Of a stretch of DNA of 64,000 nucleotides, positions 1-8,695 are shown piece by piece (the stretch's first letter is position 1; each line of letters begins with the position of its first letter). The notes under the pieces are model-generated. The model was not told the origin of the DNA. It made no database searches and saw only the letters and a program-made list of their open reading frames with translations. Position numbers and translations under genes: made by a program. The stretch is from CALBRZ01 sp964511065 (lineage in GTDB: Bacteria > Planctomycetota > Planctomycetia > Pirellulales > S012-138), in assembly GCA_964511065.1 (NCBI GenBank), contig CAZEEG010000008.1, forward strand, positions 16,091-80,090, written 5' to 3'.

Positions 1-2992
1 GCGCAGCGATCGAGGTCGCGTCGCGATCCTGTTTGTCGACCCCTTGGCGGATCGTTTCGATGAGCTGCGGGGCGTCTTCACGATAGAAGCCGAACATATC
101 CGCCAGCAGGCCGCGATTGTTGCCCAATCGCGCCAGGGCGCGGTCGAGGTCGCAATGCACGCGCTCGGGAACCTCTAGCGGAGCCTCATCCAGTGATGGG
201 GGAGTCGCCTTGCTGTTCACCGTATCCTCCTTCGTGGGTGGTTCCGGTTCAGCCGTGCCGGGAATCGCCATTTCCGCCACCACGGGCGGTGCCGCGCGCT
301 CCTGGTTTCCGCACTTCTTGGGAGAAGGCTCCGAACCGTTCTCAGGTTGCTGCCTGATGCCGGCACGAAGCGCGGCCCCCGGCGTGCCCGCGGGCGGCAT
401 GCCATGCTTAGCGGGCCATTGTTGGCTATTTTCGTACAACTGGCCAGACGATCCAACCTTGGACGCCGCAGAGGGTTCCCCAGCGGGCGCATCGATCGGC
501 AAGGGTTCAATGGCCGCGGGTCCTGCCTCGTCCATCGACGCCGTTGGCCTTCTGCATGCCACGCTCTCCAGCAATTCGATCAGTTTATGGGCATCGATGG
601 GCTTGGCCAGGTAAGCGTTCATCCCGGCCGCCAGGCAGCGATAGCGGTCGCCCTTCATGGCGTGGGCTGTCATGGCGATGATCGGCACCGGGGGCCGATC
701 GTTTTGTTCTTCATCGGCCCGGATGATGGTGGTGGCTTTTAGCCCATCCATCTCCGGCATCTGCACGTCCATCAAGATGGCATCGAACGACTGCTGCTGC
801 ACGGCCTCGACGGCCTGCTGCCCATCGCTCGCCACGGTCACGCGATGCCCCCGCTTCTGCAGAATGGATCGGACCACGTGGCAGTTGGCCGGTGTGTCTT
901 CCGCCAGCAGCACGTGGAGCGGTGGGCACGATCGCGTATCGGCGGACAGTCGCCCGTGCTGCAAAGGCAGCGGCGGGACGCTCAGCGAAAAGCTGATGGC
1001 ATCGAGAAGGCTAGCCTCATCCCAGGGCTGTGGTAGGCAAGGAATCTGCCAGGCATTGCACCGCTGGCGATCATGGTCCGGCAGCGCGGCCAGCATCACC
1101 ACAGCCATGCCCGATAGCCGCGGATCACGTCGAATCTGCGCGGCCAGTTCGACCGCATCTACCTTTAGGATCGTGGGCCCAATCAACACCAGGCCAAATT
1201 CCGTTTCTCCTGCGCCAGGCCGCTGCGAAGATTGCTGCTGGGTACCAGGAGTCTCCGCAGAGTCAGCGGGGGTAGCTTCGGGCCACGTGGCCTGGCTGGA
1301 CCGGTTCGCCGCGGCCACGTCTCGGAGGATCTTGAGGGCCGTGTTGCCGCTGGTTTCCCAAGTCGTTTCCAATTGCCATTGCTGAAGCAAAGCCTCAAGC
1401 TGCTGCCGATCGGGGCTGTCTTCGCCCACCACCAACACTGGCAGGCCCTGTAGTTCTTCGGCCGAGAGGGCCGGCAGGGCATCGCCAGGGCCAGGTTCCG
1501 GCAGCCCGAACCGGGCGTCGAAATCGAATCGGCTGCCCTGGCCGAGCGTGCTTTGCAGTTCCAGACGGCCTCCGTGCATTCGGATCAGCTCTGAGGAAAT
1601 AGCCAGCCCGAGCCCTGTGCCGCCGTAGCGCCGCGTGGTGGATGTATCGACCTGTGTGAACGGTGCAAAGATGCGTTCCTGGTCGTCTTCGGAGATGCCA
1701 ATCCCCGTATCGATCACCGTAAAATGCAGGACGATTTCATCCGACGTTCTCGAGGCCACCGTAACGTCCAGGGCGACCTGTCCTTCGTTGGTGAACTTGA
1801 TCCCGTTGCCTACCAGATTAATGACCACCTGCCGCAACCGGTGGGCATCGCCGATCAACTCATCGGGCACGTCCCAAGCCACGTCGGCCGACAGTTCCAG
1901 GTTTTTCTCAGCCGCCTGCAAGGCCAGCGAGCGGAAGCTCTCATCGAGCAGCTCCCGCAGTCGAAACGGCGCCATTTCGAGTTCGAACCGGCCCGCCTCC
2001 ATCTTGGAGAAGTCGAGAATTTCGTTCACCAGCGACAGCAGCGACCTTCCCGACTCGTACGCGGTTTCGAGGTATTCGCGAACAGTTGGCGAAAGCTCTT
2101 CATCGAGGGCCAGTTGCGTCATGCCGAGGATGGCGTTCATCGGCGTGCGCAGTTCGTGGCTGATGTTGGCCAGGAAATCGCTCTTGAGCCGGTTGGCATG
2201 TTCTGCCTCGTCCTTGGCTTGTTGAAGTTCCGATTCCGTGGCCTTCTGCTCTGAAAGGTCGATGGCGAACGAGACCGTTTGGCCTTCGCTTTCCGATAGC
2301 AGCGCTGTACCGATGAGGACCGGTAGCCGAGTGCCGTCCTTGCGAATCAGTTCTTTTTCATACGGTTGACAGCGGCCCTCTTGGGCCAGTTCGACCGCCG
2401 CAGCCATCGTCACGTCGATAAATTCGCGCGGCGTGATCTCAGCCACATTCAATCGCCCCTGGCGGACGTCTGCCTCGTCGTACCCCAACAGCGACAGGAA
2501 CGACTGGTTGGCATCAAACACGCGGTCGTCTTCTTCACAAAAGAACACGCCAATGATGTTGGCCTCGACCAGTCGGCGGAATCGGGCTCGCGAGGAGCGC
2601 AGCGACCGGTCGGCCTCTTCGCGTTGCGCAATCGTGGCGGCCGTTTCGCGGCGGCTGTGTTCGGCCCGTTCCCGGGCACGGTGCAGAACGGCGACGAAGC
2701 CGAGAATCAGGCCGCCTTCGACCATGAACAACGTGGCACGTATCGCGCCTTCGGTCCTCCACGTCGGTTCATCGGCGGGGCCGAGAAAGAAGGTCAAACC
2801 GCCCGCCAACAGCAAGGTCACCAGGCCCGCCCGCCAATTGCCAAACCACGCGCTGACCATCACGGCCGCGACGAGAAACAGCAGTGGCGAACGCTCTTGT
2901 TCAACGATCGGATCAAGCAGGTGCTTGAGCCCTACGGTGATCAAGATGACGGCGACTGCGACCACGTAGGGCGTCGCTTGGGCAAATCGCAT
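1..2992 (-). CDS. Hybrid sensor histidine kinase, PAS-HK-REC-REC-Hpt (3' end outside window)
   Basis: Membrane-bound sensor kinase with built-in phosphorelay, 997 codons visible and cut off by the window edge. The first ATG (2992-2990) follows an in-frame TAG four codons upstream. Order of domains: hydrophobic N-terminus of about 100 residues resembling the KdpD-type DUF4118 sensor; PAS domain about 125-245; HisKA with the H-box ISHELRTPMN near residue 277; HATPase with N-box (NLVGNGIKF), DTGIGI and GGTGLGLAIS near 397-465; a first receiver domain about 505-650; a second receiver about 690-815 with phospho-acceptor Asp near 741 (LMDVQMPEMDG); a Pro/Glu-rich linker; and the start of an Hpt domain at the edge. 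The first receiver has LVLIGPTI where the acceptor Asp should be, so it looks inactive. The signal and target are unknown. No partner regulator is visible in the window. Confidence 0.93.
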   Translation of the reverse strand, partial: MRFAQATPYVVAVAVILITVGLKHLLDPIVEQERSPLLFLVAAVMVSAWFGNWRAGLVTLLLAGGLTFFLGPADEPTWRTEGAIRATLFMVEGGLILGFVAVLHRARERAEHSRRETAATIAQREEADRSLRSSRARFRRLVEANIIGVFFCEEDDRVFDANQSFLSLLGYDEADVRQGRLNVAEITPREFIDVTMAAAVELAQEGRCQPYEKELIRKDGTRLPVLIGTALLSESEGQTVSFAIDLSEQKATESELQQAKDEAEHANRLKSDFLANISHELRTPMNAILGMTQLALDEELSPTVREYLETAYESGRSLLSLVNEILDFSKMEAGRFELEMAPFRLRELLDESFRSLALQAAEKNLELSADVAWDVPDELIGDAHRLRQVVINLVGNGIKFTNEGQVALDVTVASRTSDEIVLHFTVIDTGIGISEDDQERIFAPFTQVDTSTTRRYGGTGLGLAISSELIRMHGGRLELQSTLGQGSRFDFDARFGLPEPGPGDALPALSAEELQGLPVLVVGEDSPDRQQLEALLQQWQLETTWETSGNTALKILRDVAAANRSSQATWPEATPADSAETPGTQQQSSQRPGAGETEFGLVLIGPTILKVDAVELAAQIRRDPRLSGMAVVMLAALPDHDRQRCNAWQIPCLPQPWDEASLLDAISFSLSVPPLPLQHGRLSADTRSCPPLHVLLAEDTPANCHVVRSILQKRGHRVTVASDGQQAVEAVQQQSFDAILMDVQMPEMDGLKATTIIRADEEQNDRPPVPIIAMTAHAMKGDRYRCLAAGMNAYLAKPIDAHKLIELLESVACRRPTASMDEAGPAAIEPLPIDAPAGEPSAASKVGSSGQLYENSQQWPAKHGMPPAGTPGAALRAGIRQQPENGSEPSPKKCGNQERAAPPVVAEMAIPGTAEPEPPTKEDTVNSKATPPSLDEAPLEVPERVHCDLDRALARLGNNRGLLADMFGFYREDAPQLIETIRQGVDKQDRDATSIAA

Positions 2993-3778
2993 TGCAAATA
3001 GCTATTCGATTCGATCTTGCCGGCAGAATCACGTTAACGTCTACGGTGCAAAACCGCAGCAAGTGCGGTCGGCCACGTTGGGGGGGGGGCGTCCATCAAC
3101 GCCCTGCTGGGCAATCGCCCGTTTACGCGCGGCGACGATGCCCCAAGGTGTGCCCCTGCACGGGCGCGGGCAAATTCTATCATGCAAACCTATTGCCGAA
3201 ACGTAGTATAACCCGCCGACCATCCTGGGAGGTTCGTACCAGGCCCCCCGCGTTTGCGCCGGCGAGGGCTGCCGAAATGGCGCCCCCTCCCGGTGAAAAC
3301 TCGCGGAAAGAGCTAGCCAGCTAGCCCGGCCGCAAGCGTTGAAGGCCATGTTTCAACCGCAGGAATGCACGCGCGGGTGCTCTCCACTGGGGACCGCGGC
3401 GAAATGCGGGCCCACATGGCACGAGCCAAAGCGGGAAATGCGCCCCTGGTTCCTGCGAACGATCCCGAGAGAGCAATCGGGGAGGGAAACCGGCAACCGT
3501 CGTGGCCGTCGTTAGCACAAACCGCCCCTGACCTCCATGTGCTCGTCAAACAATCGCACGCCCTTTTCCACCTGGGTTCAGCGGAGATGCGCCTCACGAT
3601 TGCAAAATATTACGGTGCAACGTTTTAGAGTGGCACCGTTTAAGGTGACGCAGGCCGGAAGGTATTTCCGTTGGCTCACCTGACTCTCATACAGGGTAGG
3701 CTCCCCGGCGTGGTCTTGGCATAGGAGATTTTCTCCCTCTGGGATGGGGGGATTTCTAGCCGAGCGAGCGAACACCGA
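2993..3778. other. Intergenic stretch, no gene recognised
   Basis: About 790 bp between the start of the sensor kinase and the end of the oxidoreductase gene. Open frames here are short and resemble nothing I know. A run of ten G occurs near 3080. The short sequence TACGGTGCAA occurs twice (near 3040 and 3612). It presumably contains the promoter of the kinase, but no convincing -35/-10 pair was found. Confidence 0.5.
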
Positions 3779-4780
3779 TCAGGTCGGCTGCACAGCGACC
3801 ACGGTCCGGCCCACGATCTTGCCCTGCCGAATGTCGGCTGCTGCCGCCGGTAGCTGCTCCAAGGCGATCTCGCGCGCCAGTTCGTCCAGGTGTCCCACCT
3901 TCCAATCCGACGCCAGGTGCTGCCATAGCTGCTGACGCAGCGGCATGGGGCATGTCGCCGAGTCAATGCCTGTCAGCGTCACGCCTCGCAGGATAAAGGG
4001 GTAAACGGTCAACGGCAGATCGGCTCCGGCAACCAGCCCACAGGCGGCCACGCATCCCCAGGGCTTAACGGCCTTGAGCAGGTTCGCCAGCGGCTGTCCG
4101 CCCACGGTGTCGATGGCGCCGGCCCAACGCCCCGAGAGCAGCGGGCGATCGGCACCTTCGCTGAGCACCTCGCGGCCCAGCACTTCGGCGGCCCCCCAAG
4201 CCTGCAGTTGGGCCTGTTGTGCACGCTTGCCGCTAACGGCCACGACGCGGTATCCCAGCCGGGCCAGGATCGCGACGGCCAAGGAGCCTACCCCGCCGGT
4301 GGCGCCGGTCACCAGCACGTCGCCCGAGGCGGGCAGAATTTCGTGCCGCTTGAGGAGCCATACGCCGAGAGCGGCCGTAAATCCGGCCGTGCCGTAGATC
4401 ATGCTTTCGCGCAAGGTAAGCCCCTGCGGCAGCGGCACAATCCAATCCCCTGGCACGCGGACCATACCGGCGTAGCCGCCCCACTGCCCTGCCCCCAGTT
4501 CATAGCTGGTCACAATGACTTGTTGCCCCGGCTGGAAGCGCGGATCGCTGCTTTCGGCCACGGTGCCGGCCGCATCGATGCCCGGCACGTGCGGCAGACG
4601 GCGCGCAACGCCCGGGTGCCCCTGCATTGCCAAGGCGTCTTTATAGTTGAGCGACGAATAAGCCACGCGGATCAGGACCTCGCCTGGCGGCAGATCCTCT
4701 ACACGGCGCTGGACGATCCCACTTGTCACATCGCCTGCTGCGTTCTTCTCAACTAACAAGCAGGGGAAGGTATCGGTCAT
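3779..4780 (-). CDS. YhdH/YhfP-family quinone oxidoreductase (MDR superfamily)
   Basis: NADPH-dependent medium-chain reductase of the zinc-free YhdH/YhfP (acrylyl-CoA reductase, AcuI) group, cytosolic. 333 residues, normal for the family. N-terminal GroES-like domain with SSLNYKDALA and PGIDAAGTV; Rossmann domain with the nucleotide-binding loop GATGGVGS near residue 157; C-terminal DLPLTVYPFILRGVTLTGID as in YhdH. The start was placed at MTDTFPCLLVEK, because YhdH proteins begin this way and AAGG lies about 9 nt upstream; an in-frame ATG 18 codons earlier exists but has no family support. It is followed 180 bp away (upstream on this strand) by a hydrolase in the same direction. The substrate is probably a 2,3-unsaturated acyl-CoA or quinone and cannot be fixed from sequence. 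Confidence 0.9.
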   Translation of the reverse strand: MTDTFPCLLVEKNAAGDVTSGIVQRRVEDLPPGEVLIRVAYSSLNYKDALAMQGHPGVARRLPHVPGIDAAGTVAESSDPRFQPGQQVIVTSYELGAGQWGGYAGMVRVPGDWIVPLPQGLTLRESMIYGTAGFTAALGVWLLKRHEILPASGDVLVTGATGGVGSLAVAILARLGYRVVAVSGKRAQQAQLQAWGAAEVLGREVLSEGADRPLLSGRWAGAIDTVGGQPLANLLKAVKPWGCVAACGLVAGADLPLTVYPFILRGVTLTGIDSATCPMPLRQQLWQHLASDWKVGHLDELAREIALEQLPAAAADIRQGKIVGRTVVAVQPT

Positions 4781-4960
4781 GTCGGCATGCCTTACAGGTG
4801 GAAGGGAAAGACACGGCGACTCATTGTACGCCAAGCCGCGGGCATCGCGATGCAGGCCGCGGCGATGCGTGCGCTACGCCCTGCATGGGCCGGGGGCATG
4901 GCGTGAACGGTCCCGCGCGGTCGCCGCGGCCAAGTCCTGCGGGAAGCTGCCATCACAACG

Positions 4961-5641
4961 TCATGCCATGGACAAGTTGTGGCAGAAGGTAACGACAGCC
5001 TCGATCCCCTGCTGCCAGTTACCGGCCTCGGTTTCCCCCGACGCCTTGCGCGGCTTGAAGCTGTGGTCGCCATCGGGCAGCCAGTGAATGTGAATCTGCG
5101 GCGAAAGCCGATACTGGGCCACCTCGCCGCGATTGCCGAAGCTGTCGCGCTCGCCTTGAACGATCATCGTTGGCGTGGCGATCTGCTCCAGATGCGCGAT
5201 CCGTACACGCTCCGGCTTTCCGGCCGGATGAAAGGGATACCCCAAGCAGACCAGCCCCGAGATCGGCACCGCATCCGACGTGTGAAGGTCGCGTTCGGCG
5301 GCGATCAGGCTGGCGATTCGTCCGCCCATGGATTTACCGCCGATCACCAACCGTTGTTCGGGCCCCGCCAACGACCGGACCTGCTCAATCGCCCGGTGCC
5401 ACGTGTCGCGGAGCACTGGCTCGCGATCGGGCGGTCGGCAGCGGCCATCGGCACGCCGGGCCGACATGTAGGGAAACTCGAATCGCACGCAGCGGATTTC
5501 GCCCTTGGCCATCCCCTCGGCAAAGGCGTTCATGAACGGCGTATCCATGCCGGCACCGGCGCCGTGGGCCAGGATCAGGATGACCCGGGCATCACTGGGG
5601 CCATCGTACAGCATCTTCAGTGGCTGGTGCTGAGCCATCAT
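4961..5641 (-). CDS. Alpha/beta hydrolase, Tex30/KANL3-like
   Basis: Soluble alpha/beta-hydrolase of 226 residues. Motifs in order: LAHGAGAGMDTPFM (oxyanion region) near residue 25; FEFPYM near 54; nucleophile elbow GGKSMGGR near 101; Asp in VQGERDSFGN near 164; His in LPDGDHSFKP near 191. This set, and the short length, match the KANL3/Tex30 group of predicted dienelactone hydrolase-like enzymes. The substrate is unknown. Two ATG codons are adjacent at the start (5641 and 5638). It lies 115 bp from aat on the same strand and could be co-transcribed with it. Confidence 0.88.
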   Translation of the reverse strand: MMAQHQPLKMLYDGPSDARVILILAHGAGAGMDTPFMNAFAEGMAKGEIRCVRFEFPYMSARRADGRCRPPDREPVLRDTWHRAIEQVRSLAGPEQRLVIGGKSMGGRIASLIAAERDLHTSDAVPISGLVCLGYPFHPAGKPERVRIAHLEQIATPTMIVQGERDSFGNRGEVAQYRLSPQIHIHWLPDGDHSFKPRKASGETEAGNWQQGIEAVVTFCHNLSMA

Positions 5642-5755
5642 GTGCGGGCCGCTTCGTTCACGTTTACAGTGCCGTGGACCCGGCCTCCAAGCCGCAGCCG
5701 GCGAGATTTCTGACCAGAACGACCAATGTCTCGGCCAGCACGGCCTGGTTCCCCT

Positions 5756-6463
5756 TTACACCGACTCGCGCCGCGACGTCGGCGCCGCCGCTATGGGATT
5801 AAACTCCAGTTCCTTTCCAAAGCTCACCGGCAAGTCGCGCTGGGCGCGAACGCGGGCCAGATATTGGTGCCGGGGGATTTCAATCGCCCCCATGCTGGCC
5901 GTGTGCGCCGAGAGTTGTTGAATATCGAGCGTGCGGAAACCTCGCGCTTGCAGGTGCCGCACCAAGGCGACCAAGGCCACCTTCGAAGCATCACGCATGA
6001 GGTGGAACATTGACTCAGCGCAGAACACGGCTCCCACGGCCACCCCGTAGGTGCCGCCAACCAATTGGCCGTCGTGCCACACCTCAACGCTATGGGCCAT
6101 GCCGTGGCGATGCAGCCGACAATAGGCATCGAGCATCTCACCGGTGATCCACGTATTGCCGGCGCGGCCGCCAGCGGTGCCGCATTCCACCATTACGCCC
6201 CCAAAGTCGCGGTCACACGACAACGTGAAGCGGCCGCTGCGGATCGTTCGCGCCAGCCGGCGACTGACGTACAGGTCGTCCAGTTCGAGCACCGCCCGGG
6301 GGTCGGGCGAGAACCACATCAAGTTCCGCCGGCCATGCGGCCACGGAAAAATGCCGTGGCGATAGGCATCGCGAAGCCACGAAACGGAAAGCTCGCCGCC
6401 CAGGTGAACCAAACCCAGCGGGTTGGCGCACTCGGCTGGGGGAAAATAGCGAGGCTGGTCCAT
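5756..6463 (-). CDS. aat: Leucyl/phenylalanyl-tRNA--protein transferase
   Basis: Adds Leu or Phe from aminoacyl-tRNA to N-terminal Lys or Arg of proteins, marking them for ClpS/ClpAP (N-degron pathway); cytosolic. 235 residues, usual length. Family hallmarks are visible: FPPAECANPLGLVHLGGEL at the N-terminus, YRHGIFPWP near residue 34, MWFSPDPRAVL, TWITGEMLDAYCRLHRHGMAHSVEVW, the GGTYGVAVGAVFCAESMF segment, and DIQQLSAHTASMGAIEIPR near the C-terminus. The start is MDQPRYFPP, which aligns with family starts. No clp gene is in the window. Confidence 0.96.
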   Translation of the reverse strand: MDQPRYFPPAECANPLGLVHLGGELSVSWLRDAYRHGIFPWPHGRRNLMWFSPDPRAVLELDDLYVSRRLARTIRSGRFTLSCDRDFGGVMVECGTAGGRAGNTWITGEMLDAYCRLHRHGMAHSVEVWHDGQLVGGTYGVAVGAVFCAESMFHLMRDASKVALVALVRHLQARGFRTLDIQQLSAHTASMGAIEIPRHQYLARVRAQRDLPVSFGKELEFNPIAAAPTSRRESV

Positions 6464-6666
6464 GAGTCGACTGAAACCGAAAGGGGCAGTTGTGGACGCG
6501 CTAGGCTGGCAGCCCGGCCGATCAACACCCGATGCCGCCTGAGGGTATTTTATCGCCGGATCGGCAGGGCGTCATAAGCCCCGCCGCCAAAGTCATCGCG
6601 ACCGCAGGCGCTGCTATCACCCGATGCGATGATTTCGGCCCCCTCACCCGTCGTGGCGGTGACACC

Positions 6667-8232
6667 TCAATCGGCCTTATGGACCGGCTGGACAGCCGGC
6701 TTGAAGGTGTCCCGTTGAGCGGCCTTGGCCGCGGCCACTACCAGGCTGACCGTGGCGGGAGCGGGTATGGTTCCCGAACCGTTCGCCCCCTGTCCTTGTG
6801 GCATCACCATCTCTTGCTCCGGCGTACCCGACGCATCGGCATCGACCGCACGGCGCCGGGCCACTTCATCACCCGCATTCCGCGGCAGCCGGGCGAACAT
6901 CAAGGCAGAAACCGCCGTCAATGCGGCCACCACCAGGAACGCAGCCGAGAAGTCGATCAACTCGGGCCGCTGTCCACCGCGGAGGATCGACGAGGCCGTT
7001 AGCGTCATCGCCCCGATTCCCACCCCCACCGACAGCGAAAGCTGTTGCGCCATCGAAACCAGGCTGGTTGCGCGTCCCATCTGCCGCGCGTCCAGGTCGG
7101 CATACCCGATGATGTTGATCGCGGTGAACTCCAGCGAGCGGAAGAAGCCGCCGATCAGCAGCACCCCAAACATCACGATTCCCGGCGTGGCCGAGTTGAA
7201 CGTCAGGCACAGCGCGATCGAGGCGGCCGACAGCAGCGCATTCCACACCAGCACGTTGCGGAATCCTAGCCGGTTCAGGATTGGCTGGGCCGCGAACTTC
7301 ATCAACATCGCGCCGGCAGCCGCGGCGAACGTGATCAAGCCCGATGCCAGCGGCGAGCGACCAAATACGGTTTGCAGCATCAACGGCATTAAAAACGGCA
7401 ACGCCCCGATCCCGAACCGAAACAGCGAGCCTCCCAGCACGCTCGCCCGGAGCGTGGGAATCCGAAGCAGCGTCAGATCGAGCAGCGGGTTTGCACGGTT
7501 CCGGGCATGCGCCAGGTACAGCAGGCTGCCCAGCAGGCCCAGCCCCACCAGGGAGAGGTTCAGCCACGGTGGCAGCAGTCCATCGCCCACCGCTTCAAAC
7601 CCAAACACAATCCCCGCAATCGCCACCGAGCAGAGCACGAAACCCCGGGTATCGAACGGTGGAACATCGGGGTCGCGATAGTCTTCGATATAGCGGGTCG
7701 CCAGCGCGAATCCCACGACACCGATCGGCACATTGATGAGGAACACCCAGGGCCACGAGGCATAGGTCACGATGGCCCCGCCTAGCGGCGGTCCAACCAC
7801 CGGCCCCAGCAGTGCTGGCACGGCGACCCAGGTCATGGCCGCAACCAGGTTCGCCTTCGGCACCGCCCGCAGCAGCGCCAAGCGTGCCACCGGAACCATC
7901 ATCGCACCGCCGATGCCCTGGATCACGCGGGCAAGAATCATCATCTCAAGCGATCCGGCAGTCGCGCATGCAACCGAGGCCCCGGTGAAAATCAGGATCG
8001 CCAGGCGAAACACGGTCCGCGTGCCAAAGCGGTCGGCCATCCACCCGCTGATCGGCATGAAAATCGCCAGGCTCATCAGGTAGCTGGTCAGAACCAGGTG
8101 CAAGTGTACGGGCGACTTGCCGAAGGAGCGCGCAATCTGCGGTAACGCCGTCGCCAGGATCGTCGTCTCCAGGTTCTGCATGAACAGCGAGCAGGCGACG
8201 ATCAGGGCTACGATACGGTATCGGGAATGCAC
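6667..8232 (-). CDS. MFS drug exporter, DHA2 (EmrB/QacA) family
   Basis: Inner-membrane proton-coupled exporter of 521 residues with about 14 predicted membrane helices. Visible motifs: SLFMQNLETTILATALPQIARSFG (DHA2 N-terminus), GWMADRFGTRTVF (MFS motif A), RVIQGIGGAMMVPVARLALLRAVP (motif B region), and VGPPLGGAIVTYASWPWVFLINVPIG (motif C region). A soluble C-terminal tail of about 60 residues follows the last helix. The start has good family agreement (MHSRYRIVALIVACSLFMQ). No membrane-fusion partner gene is adjacent, so it may act alone; the substrate is unknown. Confidence 0.94.
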   Translation of the reverse strand: MHSRYRIVALIVACSLFMQNLETTILATALPQIARSFGKSPVHLHLVLTSYLMSLAIFMPISGWMADRFGTRTVFRLAILIFTGASVACATAGSLEMMILARVIQGIGGAMMVPVARLALLRAVPKANLVAAMTWVAVPALLGPVVGPPLGGAIVTYASWPWVFLINVPIGVVGFALATRYIEDYRDPDVPPFDTRGFVLCSVAIAGIVFGFEAVGDGLLPPWLNLSLVGLGLLGSLLYLAHARNRANPLLDLTLLRIPTLRASVLGGSLFRFGIGALPFLMPLMLQTVFGRSPLASGLITFAAAAGAMLMKFAAQPILNRLGFRNVLVWNALLSAASIALCLTFNSATPGIVMFGVLLIGGFFRSLEFTAINIIGYADLDARQMGRATSLVSMAQQLSLSVGVGIGAMTLTASSILRGGQRPELIDFSAAFLVVAALTAVSALMFARLPRNAGDEVARRRAVDADASGTPEQEMVMPQGQGANGSGTIPAPATVSLVVAAAKAAQRDTFKPAVQPVHKAD

Positions 8233-8695
8233 GGCGCGTCAGGATTGTGGTTGGGTGAGCGAGGAAGGGGGCAGAAATTGCCCAAGACCGGCGGGAGTGC
8301 AATCCATTGTATCCCGCCAGTGCTTCGAAGACGACCGGCAACGGACCTCAAAATCTGCATGTTTACCGCGATTTTACGGCCATGGGCGGCGTTCCTTGCC
8401 AGCAGCGGCGAGGCTGTATCCCGTTGCTGGCCCCGCCATCGCGTGACTGCTGGCTGCCGGCCCAACTTGGGCGCCGGGCGGCCAGGGAGCGGCCACCCTT
8501 TGCATTTTCGGCTCCGGCGGTACAGCGGCCGCACCGCTAAATACCTCAAGCGGTACGCCCGGATTGACCCCGTCAATTTAACAGCCGGGGGGCCAGCCCC
8601 ACCGATTGGCACCATGCAGAAACTGGCTTGTGTACTGGTGCGGCGCTATAATGGACGCCAATCGCCTCTCACTCTCGTCTATTGAGGCTTGGGTT
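8233..8695. other. Divergent intergenic region, MFS gene / htrA-like gene
   Basis: About 460 bp between two divergent genes. Apart from the TATAAT site listed separately, nothing was recognised. Open frames in it are short and overlap each other on both strands. Confidence 0.5.
8647..8652 (+). promoter_or_regulatory. Probable -10 element (TATAAT) of the HtrA-like gene
   Basis: A perfect TATAAT hexamer 44 bp before the ATG at 8696. No good -35 lies at 16-18 bp; TGGCTT is at the right place but matches weakly. If used, transcription would begin near 8659. That makes the upstream in-frame ATG at 8651 untranslated and supports the start at 8696. Confidence 0.45.
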
